Below, piece by piece: positions 8,231 to 17,414 of a stretch of DNA of 64,000 nucleotides. Source of the stretch: Flavobacterium lipolyticum (GTDB taxonomy: Bacteria; Bacteroidota; Bacteroidia; Flavobacteriales; Flavobacteriaceae); contig NZ_JAJJMN010000001.1 in assembly GCF_020905335.1 (NCBI RefSeq), positions 3,100,001 to 3,164,000 of the forward strand, read 5' to 3'. Position numbers and translations under genes: made by a program. A model generated the notes under the pieces. That model did not search any database. It had not been told where the DNA came from and saw nothing but the letters and a program-made list of their open reading frames with translations. Every line of letters begins with the position of its first letter. Position 1 is the stretch's first letter.

Positions 8231-8821
8231 ATGAAAAATTTAATCGTTTACGCACATCCAAACACAGGAAGTTTAAATCACTTTTTCAAACAAATTATTG
8301 CGGAAAGACTTGAGGAATCCGGGCAGGAATTTGTCGTGAGAGATTTAAACGCAATCAATTTTAATCCGGTTTTATCTTTGGCGGATATGACTGGACAGAG
8401 AGTAGGGGAAATTGCCGGAGAGGTTAAAATCGAACAGGATTTTATCGCATGGGCTGACCGCATTGTTTTTATATACCCAATTTGGTGGACAGGAATGCCC
8501 GCGATTATGAAAGGTTATATTGACCGTGTTTTTAGTTATGGATTTGCTTATCGATACGATCAGGGAATTCAGAAAGGTTTATTGACAGGGAAAAAGGCAA
8601 TCATAATCAATTCGCACGGGAAATCAAATGCAGAATACGAATCAATAGGAATGGATAAAGCTTTAGCACTAACGTCAGATATCGGAATTTTTAATTATTG
8701 CGGACTAGACGTTCAGAAGCATTTTTATTTTGATAAAGCAGACAGAGCTTCTGACGAGAATGTTTCAGGATGGAGCAATCAGATTAAAGACGTGTTTCAG
8801 GAAAAGGTTTTGCAGGTATAA
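8231..8821 (+). CDS. NAD(P)H-dependent flavodoxin-fold oxidoreductase (quinone reductase family)
   Basis: This is a 196-residue FMN-dependent reductase of the NQO1/KefF/YwrO type. It has the N-terminal phosphate-binding loop region LIVYAHPNTGSLNH at 4-17 and the family motif YPIWWTGMPAIMKGYIDRV at about 82-100, which forms part of the flavin site. A C-terminal region is involved in quinone/NADH binding. Such enzymes reduce quinones or electrophiles and are often induced by stress. It has its own promoter and follows an AraC regulator gene. The true substrate is not evident from sequence. Confidence 0.88.
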   Translation: MKNLIVYAHPNTGSLNHFFKQIIAERLEESGQEFVVRDLNAINFNPVLSLADMTGQRVGEIAGEVKIEQDFIAWADRIVFIYPIWWTGMPAIMKGYIDRVFSYGFAYRYDQGIQKGLLTGKKAIIINSHGKSNAEYESIGMDKALALTSDIGIFNYCGLDVQKHFYFDKADRASDENVSGWSNQIKDVFQEKVLQV

Positions 8822-8915
8822 TTTGTTATATTTCTGTTTTATAGTGGTTTAAGGCAATTTTTTGGAATTGTTGAAGTTATTTATAAAACCACTTTTTTCT
8901 AAAACTTAACCAATT

Positions 8916-9497
8916 ATGCAAAATGTAATAACAGACCTGTCGCGATTTATGCAATTTAATGAAGCGGAAAGTATGGCCTTTAAAAACATACTAAGACTAA
9001 AGAAAATCAAAAAAAATGAGCATCTTTTAGTCGAAGGAGAGGTTTGTAATTTCGGAGTTTTTATTGCGGAAGGCTGTATTCGTTACTATTACTCGCTTGA
9101 TGGAGTAGAATCTACCGGAAACTTCTTCTTTGAAAATGACTGGTATTCTGATTTTGAGAGTTTTCTTTACGGAAAACCTTCATTGCTCAATATAGAAGCT
9201 TTGGAAGATTGTGTGTTGTATCTGGCGTACAAGCATGATTTTGAAAAACTGGTTGCTGAATATCCTGTATTCAATTCCTTTTTGCGAATTATGATGGAAA
9301 GAACCATAAAAGGTCTAACGGGTAGAAATATGGCAATGTCTTTATTGTCGCATGAAGAACGCTATTTACGTTTTTTAAAGTACTGTCCCAAAGTGGTGGA
9401 GAGGGTTTCGTTAAAATACATTGCCAGTTATCTGGGAATCCAACCCGAAAGTTTAAGCCGAATTAGAACCAGAATTACATTGAACAGTAAATCTTAA
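8916..9497 (+). CDS. Crp/Fnr-family transcriptional regulator
   Basis: The 193-residue protein has an N-terminal cyclic-nucleotide-binding-like beta-roll (about 20-115, with VEGEVCNFGVFIAEGCIRYYY) and a C-terminal winged helix (VSLKYIASYLGIQPESLSRI). It has no Fe-S cysteine cluster, and the Arg of the cAMP pocket is not obvious, so it is a Crp/Fnr-type regulator without a predictable ligand. This form is common in Bacteroidota. It may control the TonB-dependent receptor gene that begins 68 bp downstream, but that is inference from position. Confidence 0.88.
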   Translation: MQNVITDLSRFMQFNEAESMAFKNILRLKKIKKNEHLLVEGEVCNFGVFIAEGCIRYYYSLDGVESTGNFFFENDWYSDFESFLYGKPSLLNIEALEDCVLYLAYKHDFEKLVAEYPVFNSFLRIMMERTIKGLTGRNMAMSLLSHEERYLRFLKYCPKVVERVSLKYIASYLGIQPESLSRIRTRITLNSKS

Positions 9498-9529
9498 CTC
9501 AAGTCAATTTTTAAGAAAATTCGGCTCTT

Positions 9530-9537
9530 TATTTTTG
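9530..9537 (+). promoter_or_regulatory. -7 box of the TonB-dependent receptor gene
   Basis: TATTTTTG is an exact TAnnTTTG match 27 bp before the ATG at 9565. A -33 TTG is not evident. Confidence 0.5.
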
Positions 9538-9564
9538 CTTCTATAACTGTAAAGCAAAATAAAT

Positions 9565-11940
9565 ATGAAAAGAATATTCTTGATTATTATAAGCCTTTTT
9601 GGGTGGATCACCTATGCTCAGACGGGTACCGTAAAAGGGAAAATAATTGACAAACAATCTGAAAAACCAATTATCGGAGTTGCTATAGTATTAATTGGCG
9701 ATGAGAAAAAAAATGCCATTTCAGATGCTGAGGGTAATTTTAAATTAACCAATATTCCGGTTGGCCGACAGAGTTTGAGTTTTAGTTTTGAGGGTTATGA
9801 AAATACTTCTGTTTCTGACCTGGATGTGACTACAGGAAAAGACAATCTGCTGACGGTTTCGATGATGGAGAAGTTTAATACACTGGATGAAATTGTGGTG
9901 ACTTCGGGTTTAAGTAAAGCCAAACCCATTAATAAAATGGCGTTGGTATCGACTAAACAATTTACGACAGAAGAGGTCAATCGGTACGCCGGAGGAAGGA
10001 GCGACGTGGCACGTTTGGTTTCTAATTTTGCGGGAGTTTCTACCGGAGATGACAGCCGAAACGATATTGTGGTACGTGGAAATTCACCATCGGGAATGTT
10101 GTGGAGAATAGAAGGAATGCCGGTTCCGAGTCCCAATCATTTTTCGACACTGGGAACGACAGGAGGCCCAATTTCAGCTCTGAATCCAAATCTTTTAGCT
10201 AATTCTGACTTTTTAACCTCTGCTTTTCCAGCGGAATACGGAAATGCAATTGGAGGTGTTTTTGATCTGAGTTTCCGAAAAGGAAATCCCGATGATTATG
10301 AGTATATGATTAGTGCCGGAGCTTATCCGGGTGTCGAATTTATGGCCGAAGGTCCGCTTGGTAAAAAAGGAGGTTCCTTTGTAGCGTCAGCCAGATATGG
10401 GTTTGTCGGGGTTTTAGGTTTAGCGGGCACAGATGCACAGCCTAATTACAGAGACATTAGTTTTAATGTAGATTTAGGAAAAAGTAAAATGGGTAATTTC
10501 TCGCTTTTTGGAATCTACGGAACATCGGATATTGATTTTTTAGGAGATAAAATAGATAAGGAAGATCCTTTTGCTGCGCAGGATGAGGATGCCTATGTTA
10601 AATCGGGGTTTGCTTCTTTTGGATTAAAACACAATTTAGAGATTGGAACAAAATCATATTTGAAAACAATTGTTGGTTTTTCAAATTCGAGCAACTCTTA
10701 TGAGAATTTCCGCTATTATAATTTCAATACGCCCGCAGTAAATCGTTTGCCTTTTACGGATATTAGTAACAATGAAAATAGAGTTACTTTCTCGACTTTG
10801 TTCAATTCCAAAATTAATAAGAAGACCACTTTCAGAGCAGGTTTACTTTTTGAGAATTATACGCTCGATGCTAAAATGGCTACCCGTGACAGACAGCAGG
10901 ACAATAACGGAGATGGTTATCCGGACTTTGTACAGCTCATAAACAATAACGGGAATTATAATATTATTCAGCCTTTTGCTCAGGGACAATTTCGTTTGAC
11001 CGAAAAACTAACCTTTAATGCGGGGATACACGGACAGTATTTTTCGATAAACAAAGAGTTTGCTTTCGAACCCAGAGCTGCTTTGGCTTATGCGGTAAAT
11101 CAAAGGAATACTATTAGTTTTGGTTATGGATTGCACCATCAAAGTGTTGCGGCTCCAATATTATTTCTGAACGAATGGGTAAATGGAAATCAGGTTCAGA
11201 CTAACAAGAATCTCGATTTAGTTCAAAGTCAGCATTATGTTTTGGGTTATGATGTACGATTGGCCAGAAAGTGGAGAGGGAAAGTAGAAATTTACTATCA
11301 GGATATTAGTAAGGCAGGAGTTCAGTCCCTTCCAAGCAGTTATTCTACTTTAACAGAAGGGGCTGATTTTGGTTATTCAATTGATAAAACGTCTTTAGTA
11401 AGTAAAGGAAGCGGATACAATCAGGGGATTGAATTTACAGTTGAAAAATTCTTTAGTGAAGGCTATTATGCTTTGTTTACTACTTCGCTTTTTGAAAGTA
11501 AGTATAAAGGAAGTGATGGTATAGAGCGGAATTCACCTTTTAATAATGGGTATGTCGTCAATCTGTTAGGAGGGAAAGAATTTAGAATAGGGAAGGCTAA
11601 GAAAAATGTTTTTTCGATTGATACTAAATTTACAACTGCGGGAGGACGTTATTATACTCCGGTTGATTTGGCTGCTTCTAAGAATGCCGGTTATGAAATC
11701 AGAGACGATGCCAATGCATTCAGCAAACAGTATGATCCTTATTTAAGGTTGGATGTGAAGTTTGGAATCAAATTTAACAGTAAAAGGAAAAAGAGGTTTC
11801 ATCAGTTTTATATCGATTTTCAGAATGTAACCAACCATACCAATATCTTTACCAAGGAATATAATCGTTTGACGAATAGTGTTAATCAGAAAGATCAGAT
11901 TGGTTTTTCTCCCGATTTTGGATATAAATTTCAGTTTTAA
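9565..11940 (+). CDS. TonB-dependent receptor with carboxypeptidase-like regulatory domain
   Basis: This 791-residue outer-membrane transporter has a signal peptide ending near ITYAQ and an N-terminal CarboxypepD_reg-like domain (about 22-100, TVKGKIIDKQSEKPIIGVAI). A plug domain follows with VVRGNSPSGMLWRIEGMPVP, and the rest is a beta-barrel ending in an aromatic residue (YKFQF), as usual for barrel proteins recognised by BAM. Length is typical. The ligand cannot be told from sequence. No SusD-like partner follows and the gene ends in a terminator, so it is a stand-alone receptor, possibly for a siderophore or peptide. Confidence 0.9.
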   Translation: MKRIFLIIISLFGWITYAQTGTVKGKIIDKQSEKPIIGVAIVLIGDEKKNAISDAEGNFKLTNIPVGRQSLSFSFEGYENTSVSDLDVTTGKDNLLTVSMMEKFNTLDEIVVTSGLSKAKPINKMALVSTKQFTTEEVNRYAGGRSDVARLVSNFAGVSTGDDSRNDIVVRGNSPSGMLWRIEGMPVPSPNHFSTLGTTGGPISALNPNLLANSDFLTSAFPAEYGNAIGGVFDLSFRKGNPDDYEYMISAGAYPGVEFMAEGPLGKKGGSFVASARYGFVGVLGLAGTDAQPNYRDISFNVDLGKSKMGNFSLFGIYGTSDIDFLGDKIDKEDPFAAQDEDAYVKSGFASFGLKHNLEIGTKSYLKTIVGFSNSSNSYENFRYYNFNTPAVNRLPFTDISNNENRVTFSTLFNSKINKKTTFRAGLLFENYTLDAKMATRDRQQDNNGDGYPDFVQLINNNGNYNIIQPFAQGQFRLTEKLTFNAGIHGQYFSINKEFAFEPRAALAYAVNQRNTISFGYGLHHQSVAAPILFLNEWVNGNQVQTNKNLDLVQSQHYVLGYDVRLARKWRGKVEIYYQDISKAGVQSLPSSYSTLTEGADFGYSIDKTSLVSKGSGYNQGIEFTVEKFFSEGYYALFTTSLFESKYKGSDGIERNSPFNNGYVVNLLGGKEFRIGKAKKNVFSIDTKFTTAGGRYYTPVDLAASKNAGYEIRDDANAFSKQYDPYLRLDVKFGIKFNSKRKKRFHQFYIDFQNVTNHTNIFTKEYNRLTNSVNQKDQIGFSPDFGYKFQF

Positions 11941-11970
11941 AATCATTAAGAGTTTAGTGAACAGAACAAA

Positions 11971-12006
11971 TGCAGACAAAAGATACGTCTATTGTCTGCA
12001 TTTTTT
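11971..12006 (+). terminator. rho-independent terminator of the TonB receptor gene
   Basis: The arms TGCAGACAA (11971-11979) and TTGTCTGCA (11992-12000) are followed by a T-run at 12001-12006. The ompA-type gene converges from the other side and may use it weakly. Confidence 0.85.
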
Positions 12007-12050
12007 ATATTTAAGATTCATTTTGGATTTAAGCGGAAATCTGTCGGGGA

Positions 12051-13061
12051 TTATACTTTTACAATTTCTACCCTGCGGTTTTTTGCTTTATTTTCTTCAC
12101 TTGTATTGTCAACAATTGGTTTGTCAGAGCCCCAGCCTTTTGTTTGTAGCCTTGAGGCATTTATTCCTTTAGAGGTTAGTGAAGCTTTTACGGCATTTGC
12201 TCTTTGTTCAGAAAGTTTTTTATTGTGGGCTGCGTCGCCATCATTGTCTGTATGACCTTCAATAGTGATTTTAAGATTAGAATTAGCCGTTAACAATTTC
12301 TGGATTTCATCAATTATAGGTACAGATTCTGTTTTTATAGTAGCCTTGTCAGTATCGAAATTAATATACAAAGCGATGTGCCCTTTAGTATCAAGTTCTT
12401 TTTTTATGGCATCCGCTTTGATGAGAGAGGCGGTCATCTTAAAAGGTTTTGTTTCTAAAACCATCCATCCCGCCGAAACTGCATCGTCATACGGAGTAAG
12501 CTGAATCCAGATATTTCTGTCGGCACGTCGAATCAAATAAGTAGTGGTAATGGCATTTGCCATGAAACCGTAACCATTCATATATTTTACACGATTGTTG
12601 TCTGGAATTGTATGGGAGGAATCTGCCGGAACTTTCATTTCAGAGATTTTTACTCCATCCACACTTTTAATCAGTTCATCTAAATTTCGTGCTACTTCGA
12701 GATCGCTATAAGATTTCCCTTCTTTTGCTTTAATTCTGGAATAGAAAATTTTTCCTTCAGGTTTTTCGAAATGATCTTTTACCCAAAAATAAGCAACGTC
12801 GTAATCAGCAATAGTGTTCTTAGAAGTGTCTTCGTAATTTTCAGGCAGATTAAAATAAGGGAATGTGCCAAGTGTTTTGTCTGAAATTGGTACAGAATTG
12901 AAATCAAATTTTTTAGCCGACGAAGATTCTGAAGTGGTTTCGGTAGCAGGGGGCGTTACAAGAGAATCTGTGGTATTTGTCACATCATTCTGCTTTTTAT
13001 TGGAATTACATGCTACGATCATACATGCAATTAGAAGTAATGTTAAAATTTTGATTTTCAT
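12051..13061 (-). CDS. OmpA-family lipoprotein
   Basis: This is a 336-residue outer-membrane lipoprotein with a C-terminal OmpA peptidoglycan-binding domain. The start at 13061 (MKIKILTLLLIACMIVAC) is preferred over an upstream ATG at 13112, because it places a lipobox with Cys18 at the right distance. It also leaves room for the promoter at 13082-13113. The OmpA domain covers about 225-336 and contains TIEGHTDNDGD and the closing NRRVEI. The middle part (about 55-215) is a DUF-like periplasmic region without a family I recognise. The protein probably links the outer membrane to peptidoglycan. Confidence 0.9.
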   Translation of the reverse strand: MKIKILTLLLIACMIVACNSNKKQNDVTNTTDSLVTPPATETTSESSSAKKFDFNSVPISDKTLGTFPYFNLPENYEDTSKNTIADYDVAYFWVKDHFEKPEGKIFYSRIKAKEGKSYSDLEVARNLDELIKSVDGVKISEMKVPADSSHTIPDNNRVKYMNGYGFMANAITTTYLIRRADRNIWIQLTPYDDAVSAGWMVLETKPFKMTASLIKADAIKKELDTKGHIALYINFDTDKATIKTESVPIIDEIQKLLTANSNLKITIEGHTDNDGDAAHNKKLSEQRANAVKASLTSKGINASRLQTKGWGSDKPIVDNTSEENKAKNRRVEIVKV

Positions 13062-13081
13062 GTGGTTAGTTTTTAGAGAAT

Positions 13082-13113
13082 CAAAGATAACAAAGCAAAG
13101 AGATTTTAACAAA
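13082..13113 (-). promoter_or_regulatory. promoter of the OmpA lipoprotein gene
   Basis: On the minus strand, TTTG at 13113-13110 is followed after 20 bp by TATCTTTG at 13089-13082. This is a full match to the Bacteroidota consensus. It overlaps the longer ORF start at 13112, which supports the shorter start at 13061. Confidence 0.75.
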
Positions 13114-13257
13114 GAAAAAGATTCAATTTAATCAATTTTTTTTGAATGTAATGTTTTGAAAAAGTGATAGTTATTATTGTTTGGATTCTGTGTTTTGTGA
13201 CGGATTATTTGCCTTACGTTTTATATAAAAACAATTGGTCTGTTGCTATTTTATTTT

Positions 13258-13914
13258 TTAGAAAAGCTCCAATTGAGTAGGAAGCAGCTTAAAGGACATT
13301 CGATGGTATTTGGTTGTACCATATTTTTTAATGGCTTCGCGGTGTTCAGTTGTTGGATAACCTTTGTTCTTTTTCCAATTATACATTGGAAACTCTTCAT
13401 GAATTTTATCCATATATTCATCACGATAAGTTTTAGCGAGAACCGAAGCTGCTGCAATACTTAAAAATTTTGCATCTCCTTTTATGATACTTTGGTTAGG
13501 GATTGATTTTAGTAATTCGATTTCAGCTGTAGAAAATTGTTTTCCCACAGTATTCCTAAGTCCTAGTTTTGCATTCAGAGATCGGTTTCCGTCAACAATA
13601 ATAAATTCAGGTAGGGGTGTTAACTTTAAAACACATTCCTGCATTCCTTTCATCGAAGCATTCAGGATGTTTATTTCGTCAATTTCATCAGGCAGTAAAT
13701 GTGTAACCGCAAAACTGATGGCCTGCTCTTCTATAATAGGTTTTAATAAGAATCGTGCTTTTTCAGACAATTGTTTACTGTCGTTTAAAATTTGGTTTTC
13801 AAAATTGGCAGGGAGAATTACGGCTGCTGCAGTTACCGGGCCAGCCAGACATCCTCGGCCTGCTTCATCAGTTCCGGTTTCTAAAAGGTATCCTGAGAAG
13901 TTTTTTTGAAGCAT
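13258..13914 (-). CDS. rnhB: ribonuclease HII
   Basis: RNase HII cleaves the RNA strand of RNA-DNA hybrids and removes single ribonucleotides from DNA. The 218-residue product (start ATG 13914, MLQKNFSGY) contains the active-site motif [14 protein letters not shown], with the Asp-Glu-Gly signature, and a later Asp in IIVDGNRSL. It ends with the Tyr-containing region AKTYRDEYM and the tail [10 protein letters not shown] start 72 bp further upstream exists but adds an atypical hydrophobic segment, so the shorter form is preferred. It is probably monocistronic. Confidence 0.95.
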   Translation of the reverse strand: MLQKNFSGYLLETGTDEAGRGCLAGPVTAAAVILPANFENQILNDSKQLSEKARFLLKPIIEEQAISFAVTHLLPDEIDEINILNASMKGMQECVLKLTPLPEFIIVDGNRSLNAKLGLRNTVGKQFSTAEIELLKSIPNQSIIKGDAKFLSIAAASVLAKTYRDEYMDKIHEEFPMYNWKKNKGYPTTEHREAIKKYGTTKYHRMSFKLLPTQLELF

Positions 13915-14300
13915 TTTCTGGGTTTTTATATTCAAGGTCACAAATATTGTAATTTTTTTTAAGAGTGCTAAAAAAACTTTTTTCAATGATAGCTTGGATT
14001 TACGGAAAAGAAAATAAAAGATTCAATTTTTAAAGGGTTCGTAAAAGGGACCGTCGTTTTTTAAGAGGCTTGCTTTTTCGCGGGTTCAAGTGTTAAAACC
14101 GTGTTAAGTGTTAAATTTACATAAATCTATGTTTTTAGCATAAATTAAAGAATATTGCTATTAAAAAGAATGGAATCTAAATAAATTGTGATAGATCTTA
14201 GTAGATGTTTAGGAATTTAGGCTAAAAATAAGTTAAAAAATTTTGGTGTTTTAAGAAATAATTAAGATGTTTGCGCCATACTAATTCAAAATAAATTAAA
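13915..14300 (+). promoter_or_regulatory. susC upstream region with probable promoter
   Basis: This 386-bp divergent spacer contains no gene. Near its right end TTTG at 14242-14245 is followed after 20 bp by GATGTTTG at 14266-14273, one mismatch from TAnnTTTG, 27 bp before the susC ATG. A 5' leader or operator for a sigma/anti-sigma or hybrid two-component regulator could lie further up, but no regulator gene is adjacent and I see no clear palindrome. Confidence 0.5.
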
Positions 14301-17300
14301 ATGAAATTAAAATTTAAATGGATTTTTACGCTGGTTGTGGCGTTGTCTATGCAGTTTTCTTTTGCTCAGGAGAGAACTGTTACTGGAAAAGTCTCTGATA
14401 AAACAGGGGTAATTCCGGGAGTAAATGTTCTTGTGAAAGGATCTAAAGTAAGTACTCAAACTGATTTTGACGGAAGTTATTCCATTAAAGCAAAGACAGG
14501 TGATGTTTTAGTTTATTCATATGTTGGTATGAATAACAAACAAGTAACTGTTGGTTCTTCAAATTCAGTTAATGTGGTATTGGAGTCAGAGGCTCAATTA
14601 ATGAATGAGGTTGTAGTTGTAGGTTACGGTGTACAGAAAAGAAAAGAAGTAACCGGTTCTATCTCTAAAATTGCCGGAAGCGACATTTCTAATCTTGTAA
14701 CTCCGAGTGTTGAAGGACTTTTGGCAGGTAGAGCGACGGGAGTTCAGGTATTAAACAATACCGGACTTATTGGTGCTGCGCCAAAAATTAGAATTAGAGG
14801 TATCGGATCTATTTCTGGTAGTACAGAGCCATTAATTGTTGTTGATGGTATTCCAATTTATTCTGGTGATATCGGAGGGGTTTCTTCTACAAATGGTTTA
14901 GCAGATATCAATCCGGATGATATAGAATCTTTTGATATTTTAAAAGATGGTGCTGCAACTGCTATCTATGGATCAAGAGCAGCAAATGGAGTTGTTTTGA
15001 TTACAACTAAAAGCGGAAAGAAAGGGACTCTTAAAGTTTCTTATTCAAGTGTTTTTGGTGTTGCTAGTGCTGCTAAAAAATATGATTTGTTAGAGACTCC
15101 TGATTTTCTGGTTATTTCTAATGAAAAAAGAACCAATAGAGGTCAGGCTCCTTGGGCAGTTGGAAATACTTACAATACAGATTGGCAAGGTGCCGTGTTA
15201 AGAAATGCACCTCAAATGACGCATAATCTTAATTTCAGTGGAGGTTCTGATAAAACAAAGTACTATTTATCTTTAGGACTTACTGATTTAGACGGTATCA
15301 ATTTATCTAATAGTATGAAAAAGTATTCGATTAGAGCTAATATTGATCAGGATGTTAACAGATGGTTTAGTTTTGGTACAAATTTTAATGTAAACAGAAC
15401 GGAGTATAAAGGATTGAATAGTGCCGCAAGCAGTTTATCAGGTAACTTTTTTAATACGATCAGACAGTTGCCAAATACGCCTATTTATGATGCTCTTGAT
15501 CCAACAGGATACAATCTTTCGTCAAATAATGCAACCGTTGGACAGTGGGATAATTTAGCTCCGGTAGGAGATAATATTACCAATATTATTTATGCATTGG
15601 ATCATAATAAATATGAATCAACAACAACGAGAATAATTGCAAGTGTTTTTGCAAATGCAAAGATTACTTCTGATTTAAGCTATAAATTGCAGGTAAGTGC
15701 AGATAATGCATCAACAGATGGTTACCGATACTGGAATCCTGTGCACGGAGACGGACGTTCATCAAATGGTAGTGTATATCAAGATAATACAAATCTTATG
15801 AGATGGAACTGGCAGAATATTTTGAACTACAAGCACACTTTTGCTGAAGATCATAATCTTGGAGTAACAGGTGTTGCTGAATATCAAAAATCCAAAACTA
15901 AGATTTTTTGGGGGTCAGGAAGTGATATTATAAGTGATTTCTTTGATAAAAATTTAGTAAGTAATACTTATAATACAAGAGATTCTGGTGGTGGTGTTAC
16001 TGAAAAAGGTATTATGTCTTATTTAGGTCGTGTTACTTATAACTACAAAGAAAAATATTTTATTCAGGGATCCCTTAGACGTGACGGAATTTCTCAGTTT
16101 GAAAAAGATGTTAGGTACCATAATTTCCCTGGAGTTTCTGCAGGTTGGACCGTTTCTAAAGAAAGTTTCATGGAAGGAATTAGCAATACAGTTTCTGATT
16201 TGAAATTTAGAGGTTCTTATTCTCAGGTTGGTAATGTTGAGGTTTTGGATGGAGCTTCTTATCCTTCAAAAGATCTTACAATTGGTTCTCCTTATGGTTC
16301 TTCTAATGGTATTGGTTACTGGCAATTTGGGAATCCTTTATTAGAATGGGAAACTTCAACTAAAGTTGATTTTGGTGTAGATTTAGGATTACTTAACAAT
16401 CGTTTGACATTAAGCTTCGATTATTTTAAAAATAATATCGACAATTTAGTTTTGGCTGCACCACAACCTCCATCCATTGGTATTCCTAATAATACGGTAA
16501 ATCAAAATGTTGGTAAAATGTACAATCAGGGATATGAGTTTGCTGCTACATTTAAGGCAATTAATAATGCAAACTTTAAATGGGATATCTCTTCTAATTT
16601 AACGCTTGCTAAGAATAAAGTTACGGCATTGTATCAAGGACAACCAATCATAGGGGGGTCATCTACAGATACAAGCATTGCTCCAAATATCATTATTCAG
16701 CAAGGAGAATCAGTTAATTCTTTATATGGATTTAAATACTGGGGAGTTAATAAAGCAAACGGTAACCCGGTGTATTACAAAGCAGACGGTAGTTTAGTAC
16801 AAGGAAACTTGCCAGCTGTTACCTATTCTGTTTTTGATCCAAATAACCCGGCAGCGGCAGGTGCACCAGCATCATTGACTAGTTCTGATAGAACTATTTT
16901 AGGGAATACGTTGCCAACTTATTACGGATCTGTTAGTTCTACGATGAAGTATAAAAATCTTGATTTTGGTTTTATGTTCAGATTTAGTGGAGGGAATAAA
17001 ATTTTTAATTCCACTAGAAGAGAGTTGATGAACCAAAACTTTAACAACAACGGAACAGAAATTTTAGGAAGATGGCAAAGTGTTGACAATCCGGGAGACG
17101 GATGGACACCAAGATTATATGCAGGTACAAATACTTCAACAAATCTTAGTGGAAGCGCAAGTACTCGTTTTGTTGAAAAAGGCGATTTTATTTCACTTGA
17201 TAATATTAGTATTGGTTACACATTGCCTAAAATGTTGCTAGATAAAATTAAAGTAGATAACTTCAGACTATTTGTTCAAGCGCAAAATATTTGGCTGATT

Positions 17301-17405
17301 TCAGATTACAAAGGTTTAAATCCTGAAATGGAAACATCTGGAGTAGATATTAATGGAACGCCACGTTCAAAAGTGATCTCAGTTGGATTAAATGTAAGTT
17401 TATAA
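14301..17405 (+). CDS. SusC/RagA-family TonB-linked outer-membrane transporter
   Basis: This 1034-residue importer takes up oligosaccharides or other large nutrients together with its SusD partner. It has a signal peptide ending SMQFSFAQ, a carboxypeptidase-like domain (about 24-105, VTGKVSDKTGVIPGVNVLV), the SusC-type TonB-box region NEVVVVGYGVQKRKEVTGSI, and the plug with IRIRGIGSISGSTEPLIVVD and GAATAIYGSRAANGVVLI. The barrel ends in VGLNVSL. It is ten bases upstream of susD. No glycoside hydrolase, regulator or surface glycan-binding protein is in the locus, so the substrate is unknown. Confidence 0.95.
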   Translation: MKLKFKWIFTLVVALSMQFSFAQERTVTGKVSDKTGVIPGVNVLVKGSKVSTQTDFDGSYSIKAKTGDVLVYSYVGMNNKQVTVGSSNSVNVVLESEAQLMNEVVVVGYGVQKRKEVTGSISKIAGSDISNLVTPSVEGLLAGRATGVQVLNNTGLIGAAPKIRIRGIGSISGSTEPLIVVDGIPIYSGDIGGVSSTNGLADINPDDIESFDILKDGAATAIYGSRAANGVVLITTKSGKKGTLKVSYSSVFGVASAAKKYDLLETPDFLVISNEKRTNRGQAPWAVGNTYNTDWQGAVLRNAPQMTHNLNFSGGSDKTKYYLSLGLTDLDGINLSNSMKKYSIRANIDQDVNRWFSFGTNFNVNRTEYKGLNSAASSLSGNFFNTIRQLPNTPIYDALDPTGYNLSSNNATVGQWDNLAPVGDNITNIIYALDHNKYESTTTRIIASVFANAKITSDLSYKLQVSADNASTDGYRYWNPVHGDGRSSNGSVYQDNTNLMRWNWQNILNYKHTFAEDHNLGVTGVAEYQKSKTKIFWGSGSDIISDFFDKNLVSNTYNTRDSGGGVTEKGIMSYLGRVTYNYKEKYFIQGSLRRDGISQFEKDVRYHNFPGVSAGWTVSKESFMEGISNTVSDLKFRGSYSQVGNVEVLDGASYPSKDLTIGSPYGSSNGIGYWQFGNPLLEWETSTKVDFGVDLGLLNNRLTLSFDYFKNNIDNLVLAAPQPPSIGIPNNTVNQNVGKMYNQGYEFAATFKAINNANFKWDISSNLTLAKNKVTALYQGQPIIGGSSTDTSIAPNIIIQQGESVNSLYGFKYWGVNKANGNPVYYKADGSLVQGNLPAVTYSVFDPNNPAAAGAPASLTSSDRTILGNTLPTYYGSVSSTMKYKNLDFGFMFRFSGGNKIFNSTRRELMNQNFNNNGTEILGRWQSVDNPGDGWTPRLYAGTNTSTNLSGSASTRFVEKGDFISLDNISIGYTLPKMLLDKIKVDNFRLFVQAQNIWLISDYKGLNPEMETSGVDINGTPRSKVISVGLNVSL

Positions 17406-17414
17406 TAAGTACAT